A stretch of 63,493 nt of DNA from Candidatus Cloacimonadota bacterium (GTDB lineage: Bacteria > Cloacimonadota > Cloacimonadia > Cloacimonadales > TCS61), in NCBI GenBank assembly GCA_021157525.1, contig JAGGWK010000007.1, positions 1 through 63,493 on the forward strand. Direction: 5' to 3'. Each line of letters starts with the position of its first letter. The first letter of the stretch is position 1. The notes below the pieces were generated by a model that worked only from the letters and a program-made list of their open reading frames with translations, was not told where the DNA came from and ran no database searches. The translations under genes were made by a program, and so were the position numbers. Shown piece by piece: positions 11,622 through 23,552 of this stretch.

Positions 11622-11993
11622 TTGGCTCATATAGCAGGTGTAGATTTACCCAAGAATAAACGGGTCGTTATCGGCCTCACGTATATTTTCGGCATCGGCA
11701 GATCTATCTCCGAAGATATACTTCGTAAGGCGAACATCGATGAGAACATTCGTGTCAAAGACCTCAGTGTCGAACAAGAAAAGACTCTCAGAGACATCGT
11801 CCAAAACGATTGTATCGTAGAAGGTGAACTGCGCACGAAAGTTGCGCTGGATATAAAACGTCTGATGGAAATCGGATGTTATCGTGGAATCCGTCATAAA
11901 AGAAGTATGCCCGTGCGTGGACAACGCACCCATACTAATGCCCGTACCCGTCGCGGTCGTCGTCGTGGTTCGATGGTAGCAAAAAAGAAGTAG
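11622..11993 (+). CDS. rpsM: Ribosomal protein S13 (TTG start)
   Basis: [26 protein letters not shown]...[14 protein letters not shown]. Confidence 0.97.
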   Translation: MAHIAGVDLPKNKRVVIGLTYIFGIGRSISEDILRKANIDENIRVKDLSVEQEKTLRDIVQNDCIVEGELRTKVALDIKRLMEIGCYRGIRHKRSMPVRGQRTHTNARTRRGRRRGSMVAKKK

Positions 11994-12002
11994 GAGAAAT
12001 AC

Positions 12003-12398
12003 ATGGCAAAAAAAGCTAAGACACGGGTGAAGAAAAAACGTGTACGTCTTGCCTTTAATGAAGGTGTGGCTCATGTACACTCCAGCTTCAACAATACTAT
12101 CATAACTCTTTCCGATAAAGCCGGAAATGTTCTTACCTGGTCTAGTGGCGGTAAGATCGGCTATAAGGGATCGAAGAAAAGCACACCATTTGCTGCTCAG
12201 GTAGCTGGTGAAGAAGTAGCAAAAAAAGCTCTGGATATGGGCATCACCCGCGTCCGCGTCATTGTGCGTGGCCCCGGCGGTGGTCGTGAATCTGCCCTCC
12301 GTGCAATGAATGCCACGGGTCTGCAGATTACCTCCATTACCGATGCTACTCCGATTCCTCACAACGGATGTCGACCCAGAAAAACGAGAAGAATTTAA
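12003..12398 (+). CDS. rpsK: Ribosomal protein S11
   Basis: [21 protein letters not shown]...[13 protein letters not shown]. Confidence 0.97.
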   Translation: MAKKAKTRVKKKRVRLAFNEGVAHVHSSFNNTIITLSDKAGNVLTWSSGGKIGYKGSKKSTPFAAQVAGEEVAKKALDMGITRVRVIVRGPGGGRESALRAMNATGLQITSITDATPIPHNGCRPRKTRRI

Positions 12399-12407
12399 GG
12401 TGTAATT

Positions 12408-13031
12408 ATGGCAAAATTTACAGGACCAAAAGGTAAAATTGTAAGACGATTTGGCCAAAATATCTACGGTAACCCGAAATTCGATAAATTATTGGAAAAA
12501 CGGAATTACCCTCCAGGACAACATGGCAATTCCAGAAGCTTCCGTAAACGCAAAAGCGATTACGGTCTTCACTTGCTGGAAAAACAGAAACTGCGCTATA
12601 CTTACAATCTGCTGGAACGGCAGTTTAGCAACTACTTTAAAAAAGCAGATGCAATGAAAGGTGTAACCGGTACCAATCTGTTACAACTTCTGGAACGCAG
12701 ACTGGATGTAGTCGTATTGCGTATGGGCTTTGCCCGTACCATTATGCAGTCACGTCAGTTTGTAAATCACGGACATTTTATGGTGAATGATCGCAAAGTA
12801 AACATTCCATCATACCTGGTACGCCCCGGTGATGTGGTGACAGTGCGTGAACGCAGCCACTCGATGACTGCTATTCAGGAAGCTATGGAGGCTCGTCAGG
12901 ATGCATCCCAATATAGCTGGCTGGAAATAGACACCAAAGCAATGCGGGGAACCTATGTAGAAGTTCCTACCCGTGAACAAATCCCGGTAGACATAGACGA
13001 ACGTCTGATTGTTGAGTTCTACTCTAAATAA
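12408..13031 (+). CDS. rpsD: Ribosomal protein S4
   Basis: YPPGQHG...LERRLDVVVLRMGFARTIMQSRQFVNHGHFMVNDRKVNIPSY. Confidence 0.97.
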   Translation: MAKFTGPKGKIVRRFGQNIYGNPKFDKLLEKRNYPPGQHGNSRSFRKRKSDYGLHLLEKQKLRYTYNLLERQFSNYFKKADAMKGVTGTNLLQLLERRLDVVVLRMGFARTIMQSRQFVNHGHFMVNDRKVNIPSYLVRPGDVVTVRERSHSMTAIQEAMEARQDASQYSWLEIDTKAMRGTYVEVPTREQIPVDIDERLIVEFYSK

Positions 13032-13046
13032 CCTAGGAGTATAGAT

Positions 13047-14066
13047 ATGAAGTACATCGAACCAATCCAATTACCGGAAAATGTGATTATAGATGAGACC
13101 AGCTATAGCTCCACGTATGGAAAGTTTGAGATAGGACCGTTGGAGCAAGGATATGCCACTACAATAGGTAACACTCTGCGTCGGGTTCTTCTCTCTTCTA
13201 TTCAGGGGGCAGCGGTTCGGTTTGTAAAAATCGAAGGGCTTCATCATGAATTTGCTCCCATCCCCGGTTCAGATTCCGATTACATAGATCTGATACTGCG
13301 ATTGAAGCAACTGGTTATCCGTTCTGAATCTCTGAATGAAGAGAAACTGGTGCTTGAGCACTCGGGCAAAGGAATAGTGACAGCCGCAGAGATTCAGGAA
13401 ACAGGTGATGTTAAGATCGTTAATAAGGAGCTTAAGCTTCTTACCTTAACCGAAGATGTGGATTTCCGAATGGAATTGTGGGTTGGTATCGGTAGAGGGT
13501 ATGTCCCGGCGGATGAACACGACATGGAAGAAGTAACCGATGTCGGACTTATCCCCATCGATTCTATCTACTCTCCCATTACCAAGGTTAATTTCTCAGC
13601 AGCAAATCAGCGTGTTGGTGAAAAAATCGACTACGATAAATTGATCATGGAAGTGTGGACTGATGGCAGTATCCAGCCGAAGAATGCTTTGTATCTTTCG
13701 GCAAAATTACTGCGTGACCTCTACAAGACCATCGTTCGGTTTGAGGATGAGCCGGAGTACATTGAAGAAGTGGAAATGGATCCCGAACTGGAACGTCTGG
13801 AAAAAATTCTGGAAACCAATGTAAACGAACTGGAGCTTTCTGTGCGTTGCAGCAATTGTTTATCTGCCGCCAAGATAGATTCCATTGGTGAGCTGGTATC
13901 CAAGAATGAAAATGAGATGCTCAAATATCGTAATTTCGGTAAGAAATCTCTGGAAGAAATCACAGCGTTGCTGGAAAAATATGATCTTCATCTTGGCATG
14001 AATGTCGATGAAATCCGGCAGAACATTGTGGAAGCAAAAAATAAAGTAACGATCAAAAAGGGTTAG
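13047..14066 (+). CDS. rpoA: RNA polymerase alpha subunit
   Basis: KFEIGPLEQGYATTIGNTLRRVLLSSIQGAAV...RNFGKKSLEEI. Confidence 0.97.
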   Translation: MKYIEPIQLPENVIIDETSYSSTYGKFEIGPLEQGYATTIGNTLRRVLLSSIQGAAVRFVKIEGLHHEFAPIPGSDSDYIDLILRLKQLVIRSESLNEEKLVLEHSGKGIVTAAEIQETGDVKIVNKELKLLTLTEDVDFRMELWVGIGRGYVPADEHDMEEVTDVGLIPIDSIYSPITKVNFSAANQRVGEKIDYDKLIMEVWTDGSIQPKNALYLSAKLLRDLYKTIVRFEDEPEYIEEVEMDPELERLEKILETNVNELELSVRCSNCLSAAKIDSIGELVSKNENEMLKYRNFGKKSLEEITALLEKYDLHLGMNVDEIRQNIVEAKNKVTIKKG

Positions 14067-14070
14067 GATT

Positions 14071-14478
14071 ATGCGTCATAAAGTATCAGGCCGTAAATTC
14101 GGAAGAGAACGCGATCACCGTCGTCTAATGCTGAGAAACCTGGTGAAATCCCTGGTGGAGCATGGCCGCATCAATACTACGGTTGCAAAAGCTAAGGAAA
14201 TTCGCAGTCTGGCAGAACGGGTTATTACCTATGGTAAAAGAGGATCTGTTCATCATCGCCGTCTGGCCTTCAGCGTTTTGCAAAACCGTGATCTCGTGAA
14301 AAAGGTTTTCGACGAATTGGCTCCCCGCTATACAACCCGTGAAGGTGGATATACCCGCGTATTAAAAGCAGGATACCGCAAGGGTGACTGTGCTCCCATG
14401 GCTATTATAGAGTTTGTGGAAGGCAGTGAAGTAGCAGATAAGGGCAACAATATTAAAGCCGAAGATTTAACGAAATAG
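14071..14478 (+). CDS. rplQ: Ribosomal protein L17
   Basis: MRHKVSGRKFGRERDHRRLMLRNLVKSLVEHGRINTTVAKAKEIR. Confidence 0.97.
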   Translation: MRHKVSGRKFGRERDHRRLMLRNLVKSLVEHGRINTTVAKAKEIRSLAERVITYGKRGSVHHRRLAFSVLQNRDLVKKVFDELAPRYTTREGGYTRVLKAGYRKGDCAPMAIIEFVEGSEVADKGNNIKAEDLTK

Positions 14479-14499
14479 TTCGGATAAAACATAAAAATT

Positions 14500-14528
14500 G
14501 CGGGTTGTGAAAACAGCCCGCATTTTTT
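14500..14528 (+). terminator. Intrinsic terminator ending the ribosomal superoperon
   Basis: GCGGGTTGT-GAAA-ACAGCCCGC stem-loop followed by a T6 tract. Confidence 0.85.
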
Positions 14529-14723
14529 GTGCCTCTGGTTTGTCCGCTGATAAAGGGATATCTGAATATTGTAGTTTGATCAACGGCATGCCTGTGGGAT
14601 TTGAACCGCAATCGGTAATTGCCCCTCGACAATTGCTGTGTAACATTAAAAACGCTACTTTTCTATTTACGGGAAATCCCTGCTTTGTTTTATGGCTACT
14701 AATGATAATTCGGGGAGGCACCA

Positions 14724-16064
14724 ATGGGTGAGCTCTATTTTTCCAAAGTTATTGAACTGTTAAACACAGGAGATTCAGCCGCATTACATGGGCTTTTTGC
14801 CCGGCTTCATGAAGCTGATATCGCCGACATCCTGCATGAGCTACCACCCGATAAATGTCTGGAAGCATTTCGTCTGTTAGATGAAGAGCTGGCTTCGGAA
14901 GTATTACCCGAACTCAATGACGACGTCCGGAATAACATACTGGAACACATCCATGAAAAACGTCTGGCAGGAATCCTGGATGAGATGGACTCGGACGAAG
15001 CTACAGATATCGTGAGTGAATTGGACGATGAGCGCACCCGCAAAGTACTGGCATCCCTGGATACCATTAACCGTGAAGATTCCGATGATATCCGTCAGTT
15101 ACTGGCTTATGATGAAGATGTCGCCGGTGGTTTGATGCAGAAGGAGATCATCTCCGTTCAGGAAAACATGAAACGAGATGAGATGATCGAATACATCAGA
15201 GAAAGCCATGAGGAAGTTGAAAATTTCCACTATATTTTTGTTACCGATGAGCAACATAAATTGAAAGGAATCCTGGAAGTAACAAAGTTACTGTTGGCAA
15301 AACAAAACAAACTGGCCAAAGACTTGATGGAAAATGATGTAATCTCGGTACCTGTGAATATGGATCAGGAACAGGTTGCTCATATGTTCCGTAAATACGA
15401 TATATATATTTTGCCGGTGGTTGATGAAAATAACGTACTTCTCGGCCGAATCACCGTAGATGACATTATCGACGTTATTGACGAAGAAGCTTCCGAAGAT
15501 GCCTATAAGATGGTGGGTCTTGAAAGCGAAGACCGGGTTTTCAGCAAGCCACTTCAATCTGCCCGTAGAAGAACACCCTGGCTTATTGTTAACCTTTTTA
15601 CTGCTGTTTTTGCTGCAAGCGTCGTGAGCCTATTTGAAGGAACAATCAGCAGATTTGTTATCTTAGCTGTTTTTATGCCTATCGTTGCCGGAATGGGTGG
15701 AAATGCCGGCACACAAACGTTAACGGTTATTACCAGAGGGATTGCTCTTGGTGAGTTAACCTTCTACAATACCAGAAAAGCACTATTCAAAGAGCTGATT
15801 GTCGGCATTATCAATGGTGTGGTTTTGGGCATTATCGGTTGTGCGGTTGCCTATCTTTGGAAAGGAAATATGCTCATCGGTTTGATTTTGGGAGCGGCTA
15901 TGGTCATCAACATGATAATTGCCGGATTTTTTGGTGCTCTCATACCGATTTTAATGAAAACCCTCAAAATCGATCCAGCCTTAGCCTCTGGTGTGATAAT
16001 AACAACTCTGACAGATGTTTGTGGCTTTGCCAGCTTCCTGGGGCTTGCCACGCTGTTGTTATGA
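14724..16064 (+). CDS. mgtE: Magnesium transporter MgtE
   Basis: DIADILHELPPDK...YDEDVAGGLMQKEIISVQENM, CBS region, C-terminal TM helices. Confidence 0.92.
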   Translation: MGELYFSKVIELLNTGDSAALHGLFARLHEADIADILHELPPDKCLEAFRLLDEELASEVLPELNDDVRNNILEHIHEKRLAGILDEMDSDEATDIVSELDDERTRKVLASLDTINREDSDDIRQLLAYDEDVAGGLMQKEIISVQENMKRDEMIEYIRESHEEVENFHYIFVTDEQHKLKGILEVTKLLLAKQNKLAKDLMENDVISVPVNMDQEQVAHMFRKYDIYILPVVDENNVLLGRITVDDIIDVIDEEASEDAYKMVGLESEDRVFSKPLQSARRRTPWLIVNLFTAVFAASVVSLFEGTISRFVILAVFMPIVAGMGGNAGTQTLTVITRGIALGELTFYNTRKALFKELIVGIINGVVLGIIGCAVAYLWKGNMLIGLILGAAMVINMIIAGFFGALIPILMKTLKIDPALASGVIITTLTDVCGFASFLGLATLLL

Positions 16065-16175
16065 TAAAAAATCCTGTCTCTATGGAAATTTCTTTCTATT
16101 ACAGGATGCATCCTGCTGAAGCCTGCTGCTTTTTTACCTCAGATGCAGGGTTCATCGGTTTCTGATAACGGTAGA

Positions 16176-16577
16176 TCAGTCGGAAAGTTTGATATACTTT
16201 TGATAATGTGCATAGAGCTCGGGGGATATTCGGGTGGGCTTTCCGGCCTTGATAAAGGCACCATGCACCACGGCCACAGCACAGAGAGTACCATCTTCGA
16301 TATACATTTCCTGCTTCCAGACACTCCGTAACCGACTCGCCTTCAGCCAGGATGTCTTCACTGTTACCGTAGAATCCAGGGGAATACCCCGGAGATAATC
16401 CAGTTCGACCCGAGTAACATAAATCGCCACTCCCTGCTCATTGAGCCACCGAATAGGGGTTTCCATCTGGCTCAACGCTTCCGCCCGAGCTTCCTCCAGT
16501 ATGTGTAGATAATTTGCATTGTTTACATGACCATAAATGTCACATTCATAGCCAAAGACTTTTCGTGAGTATTCCAT
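16176..16577 (-). CDS. Acyl-CoA thioesterase, 4HBT / YbgC-FadM-like
   Basis: KVFGYECDIYGHVNNANYLHILEEARAEAL hotdog motif. Confidence 0.8.
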   Translation of the reverse strand: MEYSRKVFGYECDIYGHVNNANYLHILEEARAEALSQMETPIRWLNEQGVAIYVTRVELDYLRGIPLDSTVTVKTSWLKASRLRSVWKQEMYIEDGTLCAVAVVHGAFIKAGKPTRISPELYAHYQKYIKLSD

Positions 16578-16651
16578 CTCTGCTCCTTTTACCCTTTACA
16601 ATCTTAAGGGCAAATTCAGGATGCCATCAGCAGTGTCAAAGAAAAAGAGGT

Positions 16652-17434
16652 ATGAACATGGCCTATAGTAAGAAGAAATTTTTGCAATTTACCGTTGAAA
16701 AGCAGAAGAAAACAGTATTCCAACAGGCGCAGCATTGCCTGGATGCATGGGACACTTCAGCTCGGGATGACGCCATCAGCAGCTTGAAGGAACTCCTTTT
16801 CTGGATGGATATTCCGGCATTTCAAGCCCTTCGTGATGCTATCGTACCAGCCCTTTCCCTCTATCAATTTGATGCACTGATAAACGAACTCCGCCAAAAA
16901 GAAATGCCACCTCAGCGAGACTATGACTTTGTCATCTATTCCCGGGACAAATCCCAGACATCCACAGGGCATACTCCTGTCATCTTAGTACTGGATAATC
17001 TGCGTTCGGCATTCAATGTTGGCTCGATAGTGCGAACCGCCGAGTGTTTCAATGTGGAAAAAGTATATTTCTGTGGCTACACGCCAACTCCTCAAAGCCC
17101 GCAGGTGAAAAAGACAGCTATGGGCACGGATGCATGGGTGTCGTGGGAAAAGTCACCTCACACAGCTCAGGTGATAACTGCTTTGCAGCAGGATGGCTAC
17201 ACTGTTTATGCCCTGGAAACAACATCCAATGCTCTGGATATCAATATCACAGCTCTCACCTTTCCCTGTGCTTTTGTGTTAGGCAATGAAGCTCTGGGCC
17301 TGGCTCCCGACACCATCGCTTTCTGTAACACGACCCTTCGGATTCCATTACAGGGGAAAAAAAATTCCCTCAATGTAGGAGTTTCTGCCGCCATTGCCTG
17401 TTATGAAGCCCAAAGGCAGAGACAAAGTATTTAA
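16652..17434 (+). CDS. TrmH/SpoU-family RNA methyltransferase (start re-assigned)
   Basis: VILVLDNLRSAFNVGSIVRTAECFNVEKVYFCG...FVLGNEALGL...RIPLQGKKNSLNVGVSAAIACYEA. Confidence 0.9.
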   Translation: MNMAYSKKKFLQFTVEKQKKTVFQQAQHCLDAWDTSARDDAISSLKELLFWMDIPAFQALRDAIVPALSLYQFDALINELRQKEMPPQRDYDFVIYSRDKSQTSTGHTPVILVLDNLRSAFNVGSIVRTAECFNVEKVYFCGYTPTPQSPQVKKTAMGTDAWVSWEKSPHTAQVITALQQDGYTVYALETTSNALDINITALTFPCAFVLGNEALGLAPDTIAFCNTTLRIPLQGKKNSLNVGVSAAIACYEAQRQRQSI

Positions 17435-17487
17435 AGCCCGGCCTCATTTTAGGCTTTCCCCCAACCTGCCAGAAGGCCGGAGACACG

Positions 17488-20334
17488 CTATTTCAACAGC
17501 AAGCATTTCTCGCTTCTGGCATTTTTCCCACTCTGGATGCGGTACAGATACAGCCCGGATGCCACCGGTTTTTCACCATCATCTTCACCATTCCATACTA
17601 CGCTGTAACTTCCTGCATCCCGATAGCCAGAAACCAGTGTACGCACTTTCCGGCCTTTTACATTATATATTTCCACACTCACTTCCCCGGATGCAGGCAG
17701 CGAATAGCAGATGGTTGTCGCAGGATTGAAAGGATTTGGATAAGCCGCCAGAGATAGCTTTTTTGCCATCACTACCGGCGCAGCATCCACACTACCCAAC
17801 TCCGTAAGAATGTCATGCAGTGCCGCAGTCACATCGACCTGCTGGCAATAATAGAGCGGGAACCCAAACAGCACCATCGTCCCTGCCTCCTGTGCCATCA
17901 CCGCAACCGGCTCATCCTGATAACTGCTTCCCCCGGCACTGTCAAAGGTATAGATGCCATTGGCCGCATCGGGAAAAATAGCCACATAGGGCAAGGTGCC
18001 GTTGAATGCAGGGTTTACCTTATCTGCATCCACGGCTATGGTGGGGTACATGCTGGACGCAGCGGCGGTAAATTCGAAGGTAGAAATCAGCTGTGAAGCC
18101 GGGCATCCTGCAAAGTCGCTAATGAAGAAGGAAGGCATAGACGCAGTGGTTTTCCAACCCGAGATGATCAGTTTGCCACCTCCCAGCAGATAGCACCCCA
18201 AGTCGTTCACACTGCCATCTATAAAATGCTCAAAAAGGTCGTCATCATGCCAGATCACGGTGTGATATTGAGCCAGCAAATCAAGTGGCGGAAGGCCATC
18301 CTGGGCCACATCGTAGTCAGTATGAGGTGCATTGATCACGGCATCATAAAAGAGATCAACGACCTCATCAGACGGTGTACCGTCCAGGGTTTCATCCACC
18401 ACAAGGATACCCTGATCCAGCGGAAATGCGATGGGAGTGGCGGCAAAGACCTCCGAGAAGGCTGAGTGGAAGGTACCATCCAGTACTGCCTGAACCTGAT
18501 AATAATAGGTTGTGCCATTGGTCACACTTTCATCCAGATAGGAGGTTTCGGTGACCACCGCAGTGTTGATTTTGCTAAAGGGGCCAGATTCATTCTCCCC
18601 CCGCCACACATCGTAGCCATCCACAGAGACGTCGTCCCATAACGGGCTCCACAGCACCATCACTTTGCCGTCGGCAGCGTAGGCATTGCTCACTTCCATG
18701 GTGTGCTGAGTTGTCATGCGGCTGAGAATCCAATGATCGGGATCCAGAGCAACGGCAGATATATCACTGCCGGAAAGGGTGAGGTTGGTAACGGCTGGAG
18801 AGCCGGGATTAGCCTGCACTCGCAGTGAATCGCTGCCGGAGGTGTAGGTAACTTCTATAGGCAAATCACAGTAAAACTCCGTGGCACAATTGGAGATGGT
18901 TTTGGCAAACACCCGTAGCTGGGATGTCCCTTCGTCCAGAAACCAGGCATATTCCAGGTTTGGTGTTCCCGGATGATAGATCCACTGTTGAAAGAACTGC
19001 TCCAGATCCAGACCACTTTGAGCCTCGCAGACATCTTGAAAATCCTGAGTAATAACATTTCCGTTTTTGTAGGTTTGAAAATAGGTTTGCAGAGTGGCAA
19101 AGAACGTGTCATCTCCCATCATCATCCGCAGCATGTGCAACACCGATGCCGCTTTTTCATAGGTGGTAGGTACAAATATCGCCGTAGGTAAGGGATCGTA
19201 AATCGTATTCACTCCCGAGCCTGCCCAGTTGAGGTAGTAATTCTGGAGATTGAGTCGCACATAGTTTTGCATGGCCTCATAGCCCTGAGTTGCCTCTATC
19301 CACACCGCTTCGGAATAGACGGCAAAACCCTCGGAAAGCCACACATCCTTCCACGTGAGAGGTGTGAGACAATCACCAAACCAGTGGTGGGACAGCTCGT
19401 GAGCCACCACGGTTTCGTAGGAGTGATTTCCGGTGATAAGGTTGCTCCCTAAAGTTACCATGGTTTGGTGTTCCATAGCACCATAGGTGGCAAAATTGGT
19501 GATGGCATTCCCGGCTTTTTCAAAGGGATACATGCCGTAGGCATCGGAATAAACCTGCAACATCTGGGGGTAATTGGACAAATCTTCCACCGCATTATTA
19601 TAGATGCCGGCAGAGGCAAAATGCTGGATGGGGATGCCGTTCCAGCTGTCGTTGATCTCATTATATTGCCGCGCAACAAATGCCACCAAATAGGTTGCGA
19701 TGGGGTTTTGACCATCCCAATTGTGGGTCATCATGCCGTTACCCAGATCTTCTATAGAGGTACGGATGCCGTTTGCCGCCACCTTCCAGTCATCTCGCAC
19801 CGTGATGTGCAGATCAGTTTCGGCCTTATCCCATGGATGGTCGTAGCAAGGCCACCAGTAGCGGGATGCATTGGGATCAGACACCGTAAAGATGCCGTTT
19901 GCCCCAAAGAACATTCCCAGCTGATAGGTTCCACTGCTGAGGATGGGATTGCCGGAATAGTTCACAACCGTGGTAAACTGGGTACCGGGAGATACCTGCC
20001 CCAGCGGGATTGCGATTACCCCATCCTGAAATGTGTATGGTGCAACAGATCCATTAAGCAACACACCGTCCACATCCAGCCCTTCCAGCTCGTAAGAGAT
20101 TTCGCTGAGGGTTTCTTCGGCAATTACCGTGGTTTCCACCGCGCCGAATATATATTGATCCTGGTCATTTATGGTTATGGTAACATCATAATGAAGGATA
20201 TCAAAGCCATGGGCGGAATCTGCCCGTGTATATTCTCCGGAAACGGTGAAATCCGGTTTATAGCCAGTTTTGGGGTGGGCATAGAGCGAAAGCCCCACCA
20301 TAATGATAAGAATGGTCAATACTGTTTTTTTCAT
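17488..20334 (-). CDS. Secreted M1-family (gluzincin) aminopeptidase with C-terminal sorting/FlgD-like domain
   Basis: GAMEH and HELSHHWFG-x18-E motifs; signal peptide; C-term AAYPNPFNPATTICYSLP...VEIYNVKGRKVRTLVSG...SVVWNGEDD. Confidence 0.9.
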   Translation of the reverse strand: MKKTVLTILIIMVGLSLYAHPKTGYKPDFTVSGEYTRADSAHGFDILHYDVTITINDQDQYIFGAVETTVIAEETLSEISYELEGLDVDGVLLNGSVAPYTFQDGVIAIPLGQVSPGTQFTTVVNYSGNPILSSGTYQLGMFFGANGIFTVSDPNASRYWWPCYDHPWDKAETDLHITVRDDWKVAANGIRTSIEDLGNGMMTHNWDGQNPIATYLVAFVARQYNEINDSWNGIPIQHFASAGIYNNAVEDLSNYPQMLQVYSDAYGMYPFEKAGNAITNFATYGAMEHQTMVTLGSNLITGNHSYETVVAHELSHHWFGDCLTPLTWKDVWLSEGFAVYSEAVWIEATQGYEAMQNYVRLNLQNYYLNWAGSGVNTIYDPLPTAIFVPTTYEKAASVLHMLRMMMGDDTFFATLQTYFQTYKNGNVITQDFQDVCEAQSGLDLEQFFQQWIYHPGTPNLEYAWFLDEGTSQLRVFAKTISNCATEFYCDLPIEVTYTSGSDSLRVQANPGSPAVTNLTLSGSDISAVALDPDHWILSRMTTQHTMEVSNAYAADGKVMVLWSPLWDDVSVDGYDVWRGENESGPFSKINTAVVTETSYLDESVTNGTTYYYQVQAVLDGTFHSAFSEVFAATPIAFPLDQGILVVDETLDGTPSDEVVDLFYDAVINAPHTDYDVAQDGLPPLDLLAQYHTVIWHDDDLFEHFIDGSVNDLGCYLLGGGKLIISGWKTTASMPSFFISDFAGCPASQLISTFEFTAAASSMYPTIAVDADKVNPAFNGTLPYVAIFPDAANGIYTFDSAGGSSYQDEPVAVMAQEAGTMVLFGFPLYYCQQVDVTAALHDILTELGSVDAAPVVMAKKLSLAAYPNPFNPATTICYSLPASGEVSVEIYNVKGRKVRTLVSGYRDAGSYSVVWNGEDDGEKPVASGLYLYRIQSGKNARSEKCLLLK

Positions 20335-20447
20335 ATATTCCCCTTTTCCTTTTTTTTTCGTTTTAATATTTGGTCAGGTGCAAAAAGCTGACAATCAATT
20401 TCTCGATTTTTTTATTTTTGTTTGACAAAAAAACAGCTACGTTATTT

Positions 20448-20474
20448 CTAGCACTCATATAGAGAGATTGCTAA
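20448..20474 (+). promoter_or_regulatory. CIRCE (HrcA operator) upstream of groEL
   Basis: CTAGCACTC-N9-GATTGCTAA, one mismatch per arm to TTAGCACTC-N9-GAGTGCTAA; TTGACA at 20422-20427. Confidence 0.88.
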
Positions 20475-20505
20475 AAATTAAATTAATGGATAGAGGAGGT
20501 TCTAA

Positions 20506-22149
<1,644 letters not shown>

Positions 22150-22170
22150 GATTCAGAAAACTGAGATATT

Positions 22171-22202
22171 GCAAAGCTGCTCCTTTTCTGGAGCAGCTTT
22201 GC
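22171..22202 (+). terminator. Strong hairpin after groEL
   Basis: GCAAAGCTGCTCC-TTTTCT-GGAGCAGCTTTGC, perfect 13-bp stem. Confidence 0.75.
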
Positions 22203-22265
22203 CGATTTTACCCACCCAAAAATCCCTTGACATCATTAACCGCTGTTTTTTTTCTACCTGCCTGT

Positions 22266-22351
22266 GCCGAAGTGGTGAAATTGGTAGACGCAGTGGACTC
22301 AAAATCCTCCGAGCTTTGCTCATGCCGGTTCGATTCCGGCCTTCGGCACCA
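22266..22351 (+). tRNA. tRNA-Leu (anticodon CAA), CCA encoded
   Basis: Acceptor GCCGAAG/CTTCGGC, loop CTCAAAA, long variable arm GAGC-TTT-GCTC, T-arm GCCGGTTCGATTCCGGC, CCA. Confidence 0.95.
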
Positions 22352-22453
22352 GTTATTTTTTAATGGAGGGAAAGGACTAAATCTTGCTAAGATACAATTC
22401 CAAATTTGCGACTTGCTCGCTTTGAATTAAAATGTGACGTGGAGGATCTGACG

Positions 22454-23548
22454 ATGAAGAAAATAACCTTATTCTACTTAGCAATGGTGACTTTAGTACT
22501 TTTACCGGTGTCATCTTTCGCTGTATCAAATGCAGCGGTAATATTTCTTACCATAGAACCGGGGTCTCGTTCCGGCGCTATGGGTCACTCGTATGTAGCC
22601 CAGGCAGATGATGCTTTTGCAAACTGGTGGAACCCTGCCATGCTGGCTTTTAATCGCAAAACACAGTTTGCAGGAATGCACTCAAACTGGTTTGGTGAAG
22701 TTTTTGATGATATGTACTATGACTATTTTGCCATGAGCAAGTATGTGGAAGATGTAGGAAACTTCGGATTTTCTATTACCTATATGACCTATGGCGAGCA
22801 GGAACGTACTGGCGAAGAGCAGCCGGATCCCGGTGAAACCCCTGAAACCTTCAAGAGCTTTGATGTATCTGTTGCAGGAACCTATGCCTACCAGTGGAAA
22901 CCTGATGTTGGTGTCGGTGTAACTTTTAAATTTATCTATAGCGACCTTGCGCCGGAAGGCCAGGGAAATACAGAAAATGAAGTGAAAGGACAGGGAACCA
23001 GTTTCGCCTTTGACTTGGGCTATGCCCACAAAGATATCTTTGTTAAAAACCTCGATTTTGGCTTGAACTTTCAAAACTTTGGACCCAATATCACCTACAT
23101 CAACGAATCTCAATCTGACCCTCTACCCATGAACGTGAAACTGGGCTTCAGCTATACTGCTGTTGATCATAAATACAGCAAGCTGACCTTCAACGCTGAT
23201 ATGAATAAGATGCTGGCAAACCGCGATAACCTCTTTAAACGTGTCTTCACTGCGTGGGGTGACGACTTTACCAAAGACGATTTCAAATCCTTCGATAACT
23301 TTATAAACTCCACCGAGATTCGGGAAGTCATCCTGGGCTTCGGTGCCGAATATCAGTATCTGAATCTACTCTCTGTTCGGGCTGGATACTATGCCGACCG
23401 TGCCGGGGAAATTACCGGACCATCCTTCGGCGGTGGTATTCACCGTTTTATCAACGACAAATACAAGTTGAATGTCGATTTTGCAATGCAACCCGCCGGC
23501 GGTTTGCAGGATTATAACCAGACCTTTACGCTGCGCATCGAGTTCTAG
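22454..23548 (+). CDS. PorV/PorQ-family outer-membrane protein
   Basis: Signal peptide; VIFLTIEPGSRSGAMGHSYVAQADDAFANWWNPAMLAF; C-terminal beta-barrel strand FTLRIEF. Confidence 0.8.
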   Translation: MKKITLFYLAMVTLVLLPVSSFAVSNAAVIFLTIEPGSRSGAMGHSYVAQADDAFANWWNPAMLAFNRKTQFAGMHSNWFGEVFDDMYYDYFAMSKYVEDVGNFGFSITYMTYGEQERTGEEQPDPGETPETFKSFDVSVAGTYAYQWKPDVGVGVTFKFIYSDLAPEGQGNTENEVKGQGTSFAFDLGYAHKDIFVKNLDFGLNFQNFGPNITYINESQSDPLPMNVKLGFSYTAVDHKYSKLTFNADMNKMLANRDNLFKRVFTAWGDDFTKDDFKSFDNFINSTEIREVILGFGAEYQYLNLLSVRAGYYADRAGEITGPSFGGGIHRFINDKYKLNVDFAMQPAGGLQDYNQTFTLRIEF

Positions 23549-23552
23549 CTCT

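Noticed and set aside
14590-14625. tRNA T-arm-like sequence (minus strand GGTTCAAATCCCAC) before mgtE
   Set aside because: Flanking bases do not form a T-stem or acceptor stem; no anticodon arm found; likely coincidence or an unrecognisable relic.
16102-16115. Perfect palindrome CAGGATGCATCCTG between mgtE and the thioesterase gene
   Set aside because: Short, between convergent genes and overlapping a possible weak terminator; not convincing as an operator.
19465-20391. 308-aa plus-strand ORF
   Set aside because: Antisense to the M1 peptidase gene, which has clear catalytic motifs; shadow ORF.
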